Virus record (IMG/VR): IMGVR_UViG_3300047551_002821
Location: 1-35,422 of that record
Strand: one strand, 5' to 3'
Source of the DNA: a virus
DNA: 35,422 nucleotides
Shown: piece by piece, positions 18,764-26,886 of the stretch
Position numbering within the stretch: position 1 is the first letter of the stretch
How the letters are laid out: each line of letters begins with the position of its first letter
Notes under the pieces: generated by a model
What the model saw: the letters and a program-made list of their open reading frames with translations, nothing else
Told to the model about the DNA's origin: nothing
Database searches by the model: none
Program-made: the position numbers and the translations under genes

Positions 18764-19960
18764 TTAAGCATCCATTGCCCAATCTAACGAACTACCGTAA
18801 TTAATATAACTGTTTCCAATAAAATACAAACTACCACCGCGATTGGTAGGTGGAGTAAATGTCCATGATCCTAAACTTGCACCAGTTGGTATAGTTAAAC
18901 GCACCTGAGCTAGTCCATTTGGATCAACGATATAAGCATCACCGGGTACCGTACCAGTATTTCCGCCAGGCCCACTGTATGTCCAACCGGCCTTGACAGC
19001 TAATAACGGGCTTAATGCAGGATACTGACTCAATCTTCCTTCAACATTGTTACCCGAAGTATAGTTAATATTTAATGTTATCGGATTGGTTTCTTCGCCA
19101 ATGGTATAAATTTCACCGGCTGCTCTCACCGGTGCATTATTATAGAATGTAACATGATTAAGCAAAGCAGTACTATAAATATAATCACTCCAACCACTGC
19201 TGTCTGATACTTTAAGACCAATTACAGGTGCCTGCGTGAGATATGGAGAGTCTAGTGCAATGTTTACTCCACCATATGCATAAGCCGTAAATGTTTGAGT
19301 AGGCCAAGTCCAAGGATCATCTTCACTATAGGTAGGTGTATTGGTTAATGTGGAAGTTTTAGATCCGACAGTATCATCAAATAAAGTTATATTACTAGAT
19401 ACTGGCAATAAGAACACTGACTCTGCCTGAGCAGTAATTGGTGATGCCGGCGGCGTAAAATTACTAATATACTTTGCACTACCTTTAATTATATGTAGGT
19501 CTTTGAGATATCCTTTGAAGTAACCGTTGGTTCCACCATAGCCTACATATAAAGGTTTTGTGCTGTCGGTTAAAGCTACATTACCACTGTTGCTTGAAAA
19601 ATACTCAACTCCGTTAACATAACCTTTAATTACATTATTATTTCGTACAAATGCATTGTGTCGCCAACCTTGGCCTGAGCGGTTTTGAGCCGACTGTCCT
19701 ATTATTGTATTACCAAGCCAGAATATATCTTGGCCGCCTTCGTAACTGATCGCTATACTATGATTATTTGAAGATGTAACCCATTCACCTATAGCCCACG
19801 GACGTGGATATAAATCACCACCGCCCTCTAATTTGTCCCACCATTCAATTGTAAAATTGTCGTAAATGAATGGCGGAGCTGCGGTAGTAGTTGTAGTTGT
19901 AGTTGTAGAAACACCACTAATAGTTAGAACGGTGCCAATGATTGATTGTGTAATACTCAC
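18764..19960 (-). CDS. LamG/concanavalin-like lectin fibre protein
   Basis: A 398-aa protein with a GTG start at 19960, supported by AGGAG six bases upstream. A short N-terminal beta segment and a polythreonine linker (about 19-30) lead to a LamG/ConA-like jelly-roll domain at about 30-180 (FTIEWWDKLEGGG, WRHNAFVRNNNVIKGYVNGVEY split by natural strand breaks, LYVGYGG, FKGYLKDLHIIKGSAKY). These are typical of concanavalin-like lectin folds in phage tail proteins. The rest is beta-rich with VTFYNNAPVRAAGEIYT. It follows the 1183-aa fibre gene by 8 bases and so is probably co-transcribed. Likely role: binding of surface carbohydrate. Confidence 0.78.
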   Translation of the reverse strand: MSITQSIIGTVLTISGVSTTTTTTTTAAPPFIYDNFTIEWWDKLEGGGDLYPRPWAIGEWVTSSNNHSIAISYEGGQDIFWLGNTIIGQSAQNRSGQGWRHNAFVRNNNVIKGYVNGVEYFSSNSGNVALTDSTKPLYVGYGGTNGYFKGYLKDLHIIKGSAKYISNFTPPASPITAQAESVFLLPVSSNITLFDDTVGSKTSTLTNTPTYSEDDPWTWPTQTFTAYAYGGVNIALDSPYLTQAPVIGLKVSDSSGWSDYIYSTALLNHVTFYNNAPVRAAGEIYTIGEETNPITLNINYTSGNNVEGRLSQYPALSPLLAVKAGWTYSGPGGNTGTVPGDAYIVDPNGLAQVRLTIPTGASLGSWTFTPPTNRGGSLYFIGNSYINYGSSLDWAMDA

Positions 19961-19968
19961 TTTAACTC

Positions 19969-22900
19969 CTAGGCATCGTCATAGACATCACCGGGACCAC
20001 TGACCATCCATATGTCTGGGTAGATGGTATTGGCATCTGTATTGGACATATCATAACCACTCTTAACTTTCAAGAATGTGACCATTGATCCTGATCCTGA
20101 ATCAGGAATACCTATTCTATAAGTTTGGATGTTACGTCCTGCAAGTTTTAGTTGCCCTTGATTAAGTCCCGCCACATCACCCAGGCATTCTACATAACAA
20201 GTGCCAGAAGTAGTCACTAGTGTAAATGTAAAGCCCACAGGAAGATTTTTTATTGTCCAATGTGGAATATATACATTACCATTGCTATCCTCAAAGAAAA
20301 TATGCTTTCCTGAATCTTGTTCGGTTAGATGATAGTCATTGGCTGCTGGTACTTGCGGAATTATGTCAGTAGCGAAACTTTGTTTAGATCCATCACCAAA
20401 TTCTAAGTAGCCTTGTGTGTTATCTGTGATATTAAATTTAAATACAGGTAAAGGTTGTGAAACACCTGTACTCTCATAATTTTTAAGATCACTTAGTACA
20501 GTAATTGTATTTGAATGTTCTGTAGCAGTAAAACTTGTAAATGCTGGTGTTACAGTGTTAGTAGTCCACTCATACTTTCCTAATATATGTTCACCCAGAC
20601 TGGTATATTCGCCTGGATTTAGATTCTTATAACCATCTAAAGGAAGTTTAAACAACAAGGCATTGTAATAATTATCTGTTGGTACATATGTATAACCTGC
20701 ACCTACAAAATAATTATCACCTGAACTATCAGTATAGATATCTGCCCATTGTGGAGTTGGTGTATTATAGTAGTTATAATTTGAATTACCGTCTGCACTT
20801 AATACTCTGTTGTCAATCACAGAACCGTCGGCAGGATTGATTATCATATAGCCCAAACCGTTGCTGTGTATAGGAGTTCCTAAATCAGCACCTATAACAA
20901 TGTTTCCGCTGACAGCCTTTATACTTAATTCAAAATCCGGATCACGGCCACTGCCGTTGTTATTCCAGAAATAAGTTTTTTGCCATACTGCGGCACCTGC
21001 TTCGGTTACTCTTGTTATGATCAGTTCATCATAGTTAGTTCCTGTTCCGTTGAACCAACCACCTGCTACAACAATATCCGAACTACCGGGTACTAGGCAT
21101 ACTGCACGAGCCTGTAAATTCTCGGTGCCGGCTTGAGTAAATCTTAAGTCTTTGCCCCATACTACAGCACCTGTCACAGCATTAAACTTGACTAATAATG
21201 CTTGATCGTATGTAACTTCGTATCGTCCCCGACCCACTGCGAAAATTGATTGGCCGTCTTGGCTCCAACAAAAGTCATAGAATCGATCACTACTACCTCC
21301 ACCAATTGCTGTGGACCAATTTGGTGTCCAAACAAATGCTTCGCTGCCCAAGTTTTGTAACATTGTCCATGAGCCGCCATTGGCAGTAAAATCTACTGCA
21401 TTAAGTATTACTCTAACTGCATCGGTAGGAGCTGTTCCTGTAAAGTCATTGCTTAGTAGTGAAAGTACAGCGCCCGTTGACCCATCAACCGAATTGACTA
21501 CACATGTCACATTGTTGGCAATATCTGTACCATTAGCAAAATTACTGCCGGCTATGGTCAACACGTCACCGGTGACATAATCAGAACCATTAGAAAGTAT
21601 ATTATTAAGCGAAACATTTCCTGTTTGTGCATCAACATAGGCAGTTAACACTGCACCTGAACCAACATCATAATTAATACCGCTCAGCATTGAGTAAGTA
21701 TTACCATCGGCAATCGACACCCCAGATGTAACACTATAACTGTTTACTCCTCCATTACCATCAACTGTCAAAACATTAATTATAACATCGTTTGTCGGAC
21801 TTGAGCCACCAATGTCTGTTCCTGGTATTATAATCTTATGTCCTGGTAGATAGTTTATACCTGCTACATCGACACCCGGCAAAGAATCTAATGTATAAGT
21901 TGCATCAATATTAGCTGTAATAGTAAACGCAGCACCCGATCCTTCGCGAACAGTAGTGGCTAAATTGCCATAAAAGTTAGCATTGTCTACATTGTCTTGC
22001 CCTGTAATACCTGTTCCTTGTATCCAAAAATCACTTGCATACAAATACGGAGCGCCAGGATAATTATCTGCATCAAGATCGGATTTGAGTATGTCGAAAT
22101 ATCCATCCCCGGTAGCGAGCATAGTCAAATTGCCAAAATTTGTGAACTCACCGTATTTTTCGCCTACTACAACTACGTTCCCGGTGGTAGGATGTGATTT
22201 AATTGCGTTAGCATAAACATCACCATCGTCGGACAATGTAGCTACTTCTAAAGTATTACCATTGTCTGGGTCAATAACAAAGACATTAGTCCAAACCCAA
22301 TAGTTGTCAAATTGTTGATCGCCCAATCCAGAATTATATTCTGATATAACAAAAAGAAAATCGTTAACTGTATCGTAGGTTATCGCACAAGCATCGCCTT
22401 GGATATTGTCGTTGTCAGGAGTTTGAGCAGTTGGTGTTTGATTACTAATACCATTAAGATTGTAGCCTGGCTTGATATTGGCAGTCTGTATGATTCCGTC
22501 ACCGTCCACAGTATTAACTATTACAGTGACTAAATTAGTAACAGACGATCCACTCCAGTGATAACCATAAAAGTGTAACTCTTCTCCGGCTTTGTAACCA
22601 CCACCACCGGAAACAATATTAGCAATGGTGATAACATTACTAGTGATATCAAAGTCAAAAGAAGCACCACGCCCTGCTTGTAGCTGTTTAACCCAAACTT
22701 GATTACCGGTTTCGAGATTGAATTTATAAACTTTTGTTAAATTTTGACTATTATCAACTAGATAGTCTTGGCCTAATACATAGGCATATTGATCGTGTAC
22801 AACCACCGATTCGAAAAAGACGTCGTCATCATTGTTAGGTTTATTACCTACAAGATTAATAAATCCTCTTTTAGTGTTAGGAATGCTGGGAGTTCCACCA

Positions 22901-23520
22901 CCCAATACACTATTACCGCTGTCATCTAAAATATCTCCACCGGGCGGCAAAGTTAAATTACCATCTTCAAAAACCCATTCGTCGGTGTTAACTCTGATAC
23001 CAACAGCTACATTAGAAATAATAAAAGTATTATCAAATGACAAATTACCAATGCCGATATTACCACTTGCTCCGCTGCTAATAACATTACCATTCGAATC
23101 GAAAGTGGCTAATCCATTGACACCTGCGGTTAAAATTACGGTATTGCCACCGCTAGAAACAGTAATAGAACTAACGGTCAAAGGAACTGGTTGATCTGCG
23201 TTAGTAGGATCAGTAAAACTAATACCACTAGCTGAGGCTTTGATTTCTGTACCACCCAGATCAATAGTGTTTCCGGATACGTAGATCTTATTCCAACGCA
23301 TAGTTGGTGATCCGAGATCATATACTGCATTAGCACTTGGTACTATGTTTGACGATAGAGCTAGTAGATTAGCACTTCCAGCAGTTACTATATTGCCACC
23401 TGTGGTTACACCATCACCGATGTAAACTTGTTTAGTATCAGTGGTATAAATTAATTCGCCTTCGGCTGGCGTTATAGTTAATCTTTCTGCATCTGTACCA
23501 CGTCTAATTCTGAATGCCAT
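19969..23520 (-). CDS. Propeller-like tail fibre with Mtd-type N-terminal domain
   Basis: An 1183-aa protein. Residues 4-45 (FRIRRGTDAERLTITPAEGE, then YTTDTKQVYIGDG) match the Mtd-type N-terminal domain. Residues about 65-95 hold YDLGSPTMRWNKIYVSG..IDLGG, shared with the collagen fibre. From about 215 onward there are repeated beta-propeller-like blades (YKFNLETGNQVWVKQL, FVIDPDNGNTLEVATL, VKFNAVTGAVVWGKDL, ITRVTEAGAAVWQKTY), resembling PQQ-like repeats. Three copies of a GxxYxxGxxxxxxGxxxxG module are inserted (about 307, 555, 650). The C-terminus ends in a beta domain and DIWMVSGPGDVYDDA. GGGAG/AGGA ribosome-binding signals precede the ATG. Likely a receptor-binding fibre or baseplate appendage; a propeller in such a position is unusual. 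Confidence 0.8.
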   Translation of the reverse strand: MAFRIRRGTDAERLTITPAEGELIYTTDTKQVYIGDGVTTGGNIVTAGSANLLALSSNIVPSANAVYDLGSPTMRWNKIYVSGNTIDLGGTEIKASASGISFTDPTNADQPVPLTVSSITVSSGGNTVILTAGVNGLATFDSNGNVISSGASGNIGIGNLSFDNTFIISNVAVGIRVNTDEWVFEDGNLTLPPGGDILDDSGNSVLGGGTPSIPNTKRGFINLVGNKPNNDDDVFFESVVVHDQYAYVLGQDYLVDNSQNLTKVYKFNLETGNQVWVKQLQAGRGASFDFDITSNVITIANIVSGGGGYKAGEELHFYGYHWSGSSVTNLVTVIVNTVDGDGIIQTANIKPGYNLNGISNQTPTAQTPDNDNIQGDACAITYDTVNDFLFVISEYNSGLGDQQFDNYWVWTNVFVIDPDNGNTLEVATLSDDGDVYANAIKSHPTTGNVVVVGEKYGEFTNFGNLTMLATGDGYFDILKSDLDADNYPGAPYLYASDFWIQGTGITGQDNVDNANFYGNLATTVREGSGAAFTITANIDATYTLDSLPGVDVAGINYLPGHKIIIPGTDIGGSSPTNDVIINVLTVDGNGGVNSYSVTSGVSIADGNTYSMLSGINYDVGSGAVLTAYVDAQTGNVSLNNILSNGSDYVTGDVLTIAGSNFANGTDIANNVTCVVNSVDGSTGAVLSLLSNDFTGTAPTDAVRVILNAVDFTANGGSWTMLQNLGSEAFVWTPNWSTAIGGGSSDRFYDFCWSQDGQSIFAVGRGRYEVTYDQALLVKFNAVTGAVVWGKDLRFTQAGTENLQARAVCLVPGSSDIVVAGGWFNGTGTNYDELIITRVTEAGAAVWQKTYFWNNNGSGRDPDFELSIKAVSGNIVIGADLGTPIHSNGLGYMIINPADGSVIDNRVLSADGNSNYNYYNTPTPQWADIYTDSSGDNYFVGAGYTYVPTDNYYNALLFKLPLDGYKNLNPGEYTSLGEHILGKYEWTTNTVTPAFTSFTATEHSNTITVLSDLKNYESTGVSQPLPVFKFNITDNTQGYLEFGDGSKQSFATDIIPQVPAANDYHLTEQDSGKHIFFEDSNGNVYIPHWTIKNLPVGFTFTLVTTSGTCYVECLGDVAGLNQGQLKLAGRNIQTYRIGIPDSGSGSMVTFLKVKSGYDMSNTDANTIYPDIWMVSGPGDVYDDA

Positions 23521-23531
23521 TCCTAGCTCCC

Positions 23532-23966
23532 TTAAATCAATGTACCTGCATCATAATTTAATGGTGCAGGTTGTAAAATTGTTCCGTTATCAACGTCCAT
23601 AGTAAACAAAAACCATTCTAATTTATTATTAATCGTATTATTAGTAATAGCTCCAAAATCAAAATCTGCAGAATTTGAACCAAGTGTACTGCCATTGGGT
23701 GCAATGATATCGCCGTTTGAAGCAAAAGTCCATATTTTGTCTGATGACTGTACAACTACACTGCCATCTAAATTATCAATTGAAACACGACTATTACCGT
23801 TAAAAATTTTTTTGGCAACAACAGGATCGCCGCCGGGTTTGACACCGTCGCTGATTCTTAGTTCGCCAATGTCCTCATCATAAAAAATGGTGCCGTATTC
23901 GCCAACGAATTCATCAAGATCTAGTGTTACGATCCTGCCAGCTTTAATTTTCCTAATTAGGGCCAT
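23532..23966 (-). CDS. Short tail-fibre protein with Mtd-type N-terminal domain
   Basis: A 144-aa protein. Its first 55 residues (IKAGRIVTLDLDEFVGEYGT, then FYDEDIGELRISDGVKPGG) are a third copy of the Mtd-type N-terminal domain found in the two long fibres of this block. A short beta domain follows (RVSIDNLDGSVVVQSSDKIW, DFGAITNNTIN) with a C-terminal PAPLNYDAGTLI. Its start overlaps or abuts the stop of the 88-aa gene and its stop lies 11 bases before the start of the 1183-aa fibre. It may be a minor fibre or an adaptor that shares an attachment site with the others. Confidence 0.72.
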   Translation of the reverse strand: MALIRKIKAGRIVTLDLDEFVGEYGTIFYDEDIGELRISDGVKPGGDPVVAKKIFNGNSRVSIDNLDGSVVVQSSDKIWTFASNGDIIAPNGSTLGSNSADFDFGAITNNTINNKLEWFLFTMDVDNGTILQPAPLNYDAGTLI

Positions 23967-23968
23967 GA

Positions 23969-24235
23969 CTAGTTTTGTAGCCCTGTAAGTTTCTTAATTA
24001 TTGCTAATTCGTCAATACCTTCACCTACTTGCCCATAATCGAAAGAATTTCTCATACCGGCTGTTTTCTTTTTTATTTCTAATTCTTGCTGTAATGGTGG
24101 AACCATTGCATCAGTTAATTCTTCCGCAGTTTCATCATCGTCGTGATCGACGTTGTCTAAATTAATTTCTTTATCGGCTTCGTTATCAATATTATCAGCA
24201 ATGGTTCTTAATAAATCGGAAATTTTCATGTTCAC
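23969..24235 (-). CDS. Small acidic protein with MVPPLQQ motif (paralogue of the gene at 18517)
   Basis: An 88-aa protein with a strong AAGGAG ribosome-binding site. The N-terminal half is very acidic (DNIDNEADKEINLDNVDHDDDE). The C-terminal half has AMVPPLQQELEIKKKTAGM and RNSFDYGQ, shared with the 71-aa protein at 18517-18732. It is followed by fibre genes of the Mtd-type family, just as its paralogue is. The acidic half plus a conserved hinge-like motif would suit a scaffold, chaperone or attachment peptide, but the function is unknown. Confidence 0.75.
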   Translation of the reverse strand: MNMKISDLLRTIADNIDNEADKEINLDNVDHDDDETAEELTDAMVPPLQQELEIKKKTAGMRNSFDYGQVGEGIDELAIIKKLTGLQN

Positions 24236-24283
24236 TCCTTATTAGCATATTTAGCTTATTGGAGTGTAAAGCAGTTCAGTGAT

Positions 24284-24421
24284 TTATCGTCCTTGTCCTC
24301 GGCTTGGTTTGTATCCTCTACGCTGATGTTTGTTCATTGAACTTGTTTTGGGTTTTGATCCGCCTTGACTAGTGCGTTTTACAAGGGCTTTTTTGTTGCT
24401 TCGACTGTCAGTTTTAGCCAT
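24284..24421 (-). CDS. 45-aa strongly basic protein
   Basis: A short frame read on the minus strand: MAKTDSRSNKKALVKRTSQG continuing to a KHQRRGYKPSRGQGR end. It has a strong ribosome-binding site (AGGAG at 24428-24432, 6 bases before the ATG) and an AATAAATA motif upstream, which support translation despite the small size. About one third of residues are Lys or Arg, so nucleic-acid binding or a packaged basic peptide is possible. I recall similar short basic proteins with RTSQG and a YRGQG-type end in marine T4-like phages, but cannot check. It leads the minus-strand fibre block and is divergent from the gene at 24542. Confidence 0.75.
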   Translation of the reverse strand: MAKTDSRSNKKALVKRTSQGGSKPKTSSMNKHQRRGYKPSRGQGR

Positions 24422-24443
24422 ATTGATCTCCTAAAAGTTCAGT

Positions 24444-24451
24444 TATTTATT
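24444..24451 (-). promoter_or_regulatory. Late-promoter-like AATAAATA before the 45-aa gene
   Basis: AATAAATA on the minus strand, 22 bases before the ATG at 24421. An AGGAG ribosome-binding site lies between, exactly where a short leader would place it if transcription starts 6-7 bases downstream of the motif. This is the best placed of the late-type motifs and could drive the fibre block. Confidence 0.5.
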
Positions 24452-24482
24452 GGCTATTTTACTGTAGTTAAAAAACAACAGG

Positions 24483-24511
24483 TTGACATTCTTTAATTAA
24501 CCCTATATAAT
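24483..24511 (+). promoter_or_regulatory. Consensus sigma70 promoter
   Basis: TTGACA (24483-24488), a 17-base spacer and TATAAT (24506-24511) form a perfect consensus promoter for host RNA polymerase. It lies about 30 bases before the 125-aa gene, whose AGGAGG ribosome-binding site is at 24531-24536. The strength suggests early, high expression. Confidence 0.92.
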
Positions 24512-24541
24512 AGCACTTTAGTAGGAATTTAGGAGGCAATT

Positions 24542-24919
24542 ATGAGTATGCACCTCGAAGGTCCATGGCTCAGTACCACTGGGCGTCGCAAAGGTAAATT
24601 CAAATGGGCTAGTGCCGAACAAAAGCGTCAGCATGAGCAACTTGAGCAACAGTGGCAATCACTTAAGGAGCGTACCACAATGACTAAACCGGCTGCTGTT
24701 CGTCCTCTTACAAGAACTGTGCCCAAATTAGGTCCTCCACCGGGTCGCGAAACTCCACATTTTCCCAGCCGTGATTCTGGTGTTGGTATTGCTGCTAAGA
24801 AAGACATTCCTGTATATACCGGTGACAAGATGTTAGGTGTTACAATTCTACACAAAAGTTGCCTACAACCTGTTTTTAACGAGCAGGCTGCTGTTGATGC
24901 AGCTCATATGCGAAGATGA
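24542..24919 (+). CDS. Conserved small phage protein of unknown function
   Basis: A 125-aa basic protein with a consensus promoter and an AGGAGG ribosome-binding site, so probably one of the most strongly expressed genes here. The N-terminus (MHLEGPWLSTTGRRKGKFKW) and helix (SAEQKRQHEQLEQQWQSLKE) lead to a Pro-rich linker (PKLGPPPGRETPHFPS). The C-terminal part is DIPVYTGDKMLGVTILHKSC followed by PVFNEQAAVDAAHMRR. I recall similar C-termini (YTG...HKSN..PVF...A...MRR) in hypothetical proteins of marine phages, from memory only. No function known; an early host-takeover protein is a reasonable guess from the promoter. Confidence 0.8.
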   Translation: MSMHLEGPWLSTTGRRKGKFKWASAEQKRQHEQLEQQWQSLKERTTMTKPAAVRPLTRTVPKLGPPPGRETPHFPSRDSGVGIAAKKDIPVYTGDKMLGVTILHKSCLQPVFNEQAAVDAAHMRR

Positions 24920-24930
24920 TCAAGGAGTTA

Positions 24931-24959
24931 AATACCCATAAATATAATTTATGGGTATT
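24931..24959 (+). promoter_or_regulatory. Perfect hairpin covering the protease start codon
   Basis: A 13-bp perfect stem: 24931-24943 pairs with 24947-24959 around the loop ATA. The ATG of the S8 protease gene (24951-24953) is inside the 3' arm. The AAGGAG at 24922-24927 lies 23 bases before that ATG, too far for normal use. The 5' arm also contains CATAAATA (24937-24944), a late-promoter-like motif 6 bases before the ATG. If transcription starts there, the message would lack the 5' arm and the hairpin could not form. Confidence 0.6.
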
Positions 24960-26885
24960 GACCAAGAACCAACATATGAATTCGTTGTAACACTACATAG
25001 GTTAGAAGACCTCGAGTCGTTATACGACGACATGGAAACCCCGGGCGGGAATCCATGCATACCTCAACGTGCTGTTCCTATACACAACAGACGAGCATTA
25101 AGTCCCAACACACATTACTTTCTTACCGAGCGCGAGGCCGAATTATTGAGATTAGATCCTCGGGTACTAGGAGTAAGCCGTACTTTAAAAGATCTGGGTA
25201 TAAAACTCAAACCGGCTTGGTCGCAATATAGCGACAGTTGGTATAAAGGTATAGATAGTAGACTAAGCCCGGGCACTCTTCAATCAAATGATAAAAATTG
25301 GGGACTGCTACGTGGTACTACTTTTCCTAATAATGACCCAACTTGGGGTTATGATGCTCGTCCAGCAGGACTTAGAAAATCAGGTACAGCAAGCACCGAC
25401 GCCGATGGAGAAAATGTTGATGTTGTAATTGTAGACGGTTTATTTAGGAGGAATCATGCAGAATTTGCACCAAATCCTGACGGCTCTGGCGGAACCAGAG
25501 TACAGCAAATTAATTGGTTTTTTTGGAACGAAAAATATGGCATGACTCCTAAACCCGGCGGTTACATATATATCTATTATGAGTCTGACGTAGAAAACTC
25601 AAATCATGGGGCACACGTTGCTGGAATAGCGGCCGGCAACACTCAAGGTTGGGCTAGAAAATCTACAATTTATAATATAAGCCCTTATGGTACTAATGTC
25701 GAAGAGCCAGAGCTTATATTTGACTATATTAGGAATTGGGTACTAGAAAAACCAATAAATGCAGCTACAGGTAGAAAAAATCCTACTGTGATGAATTGTA
25801 GTTTTGCTGCACCTGAAATCTATGCATTAGTTCAAACAACATTACGTACTGTAAACGGTGTAATACAACGACAGTCTACAGCTATAAGGGAAATTAATTA
25901 TAGAGGAACATTATACTCAGATAATTTTACTATAGATGGATTTGGTTCTCCAGGACAACCTGTTTATAAAAGTTTTAATGATTTGGGACTTTTAGGGCCA
26001 GCCAAACAATATTTGGCAGCTCAAGGTGATCCTGAATACTATCTTTTAATTCCCAATCATGCTCATCAATCAGTCGATCCATTCAATGGTCTCAAGGCAG
26101 ACATAGATAATTTGATTAATGTCCATGGTTGTCATATTGTTGCAGCGGCCAGTAATTATGGTTACTTGCAAGACAAGCCCGGCGGGCCGGACTATAATAA
26201 TTATATAAAAACTTGGGGTGGTGCAACTTATTATTACAATAGACCACCATCACCACAAACTACGAGTACTATAAATGTAGGAAATCTAAATTCAGATACA
26301 GTTCCAAAAATATTAGCCAGTAGTAATCGTGGACCAGGAGTCGATATCTTTGCGCCAGGTACTGGTATAGCTAGCTCTGTACATCAAGTTACAAGCACTT
26401 CTGGTGGTGCAGCAGATCCTAGATTTCGTAACAGTGATCGCATCAATGCATATGACGGAACAAGCATGGCAGCGCCTCAGGTCACCGGAGTTATTGCTTG
26501 TTTACTGGAAAAAACCCCCACGATGTCACCGGCGGCCATGAAGGCGTTAATTATAGCCAATGCAAAAAACAATTTAATACAAGATGTAACTGTATCAGGG
26601 TCTAGACAGAGATTACTTGGTAGTCCTAATAAAATTTTATCTTATTACTCAACCGGTGGTCCATCACTTACAACAAGCTCAACTACCGGTACAATTACAA
26701 CCACTTCTACCACTAGACCACCTACTACTACTTCAACAACCTATGGGCCATATTATATACTCACTGTGACTCCGGGATCTTCGGTGGACGAAGGAGCCTC
26801 AGTTGAAATATGTCTTACTGTAAATCCTATTTTTATAACCAATGGATCACAGATTCCTTTTACAGTAAATATCGCCGCAGCGTAA
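24951..26885 (+). CDS. Subtilisin-like serine protease (peptidase S8) with Ig-like tail
   Basis: A 644-aa protein. The catalytic triad is visible as VVIVDGLF (D162), SNHGAHVAGIAAG (H219) and YDGTSMAAPQVTG (S505), with the oxyanion Asn in AAASNYG (N402). There is no signal peptide, which points to a virion-associated or cytosolic enzyme. After the catalytic domain come a Thr/Ser-rich linker (about 574-598) and a short Ig-like domain (TVTPGSSVDEGASVEICLTV, then ITNGSQIPFTV) that resembles the C-terminal repeats of the 1880-aa adhesin. The next gene codes for another Ig-rich protein with the same type of linker. Possible roles: maturation of virion proteins or degradation of host surface protein during entry. 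The start codon lies within a hairpin. Confidence 0.88.
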   Translation: MGIDQEPTYEFVVTLHRLEDLESLYDDMETPGGNPCIPQRAVPIHNRRALSPNTHYFLTEREAELLRLDPRVLGVSRTLKDLGIKLKPAWSQYSDSWYKGIDSRLSPGTLQSNDKNWGLLRGTTFPNNDPTWGYDARPAGLRKSGTASTDADGENVDVVIVDGLFRRNHAEFAPNPDGSGGTRVQQINWFFWNEKYGMTPKPGGYIYIYYESDVENSNHGAHVAGIAAGNTQGWARKSTIYNISPYGTNVEEPELIFDYIRNWVLEKPINAATGRKNPTVMNCSFAAPEIYALVQTTLRTVNGVIQRQSTAIREINYRGTLYSDNFTIDGFGSPGQPVYKSFNDLGLLGPAKQYLAAQGDPEYYLLIPNHAHQSVDPFNGLKADIDNLINVHGCHIVAAASNYGYLQDKPGGPDYNNYIKTWGGATYYYNRPPSPQTTSTINVGNLNSDTVPKILASSNRGPGVDIFAPGTGIASSVHQVTSTSGGAADPRFRNSDRINAYDGTSMAAPQVTGVIACLLEKTPTMSPAAMKALIIANAKNNLIQDVTVSGSRQRLLGSPNKILSYYSTGGPSLTTSSTTGTITTTSTTRPPTTTSTTYGPYYILTVTPGSSVDEGASVEICLTVNPIFITNGSQIPFTVNIAAA

Positions 26886-26886
26886 T

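Noticed and set aside
19969-23966. Diversity-generating retroelement suggested by Mtd-type N-terminal domains
   Set aside because: No reverse transcriptase, template repeat or variable repeat pair was found in the window; the N-terminal domain is common in fibres without such elements.
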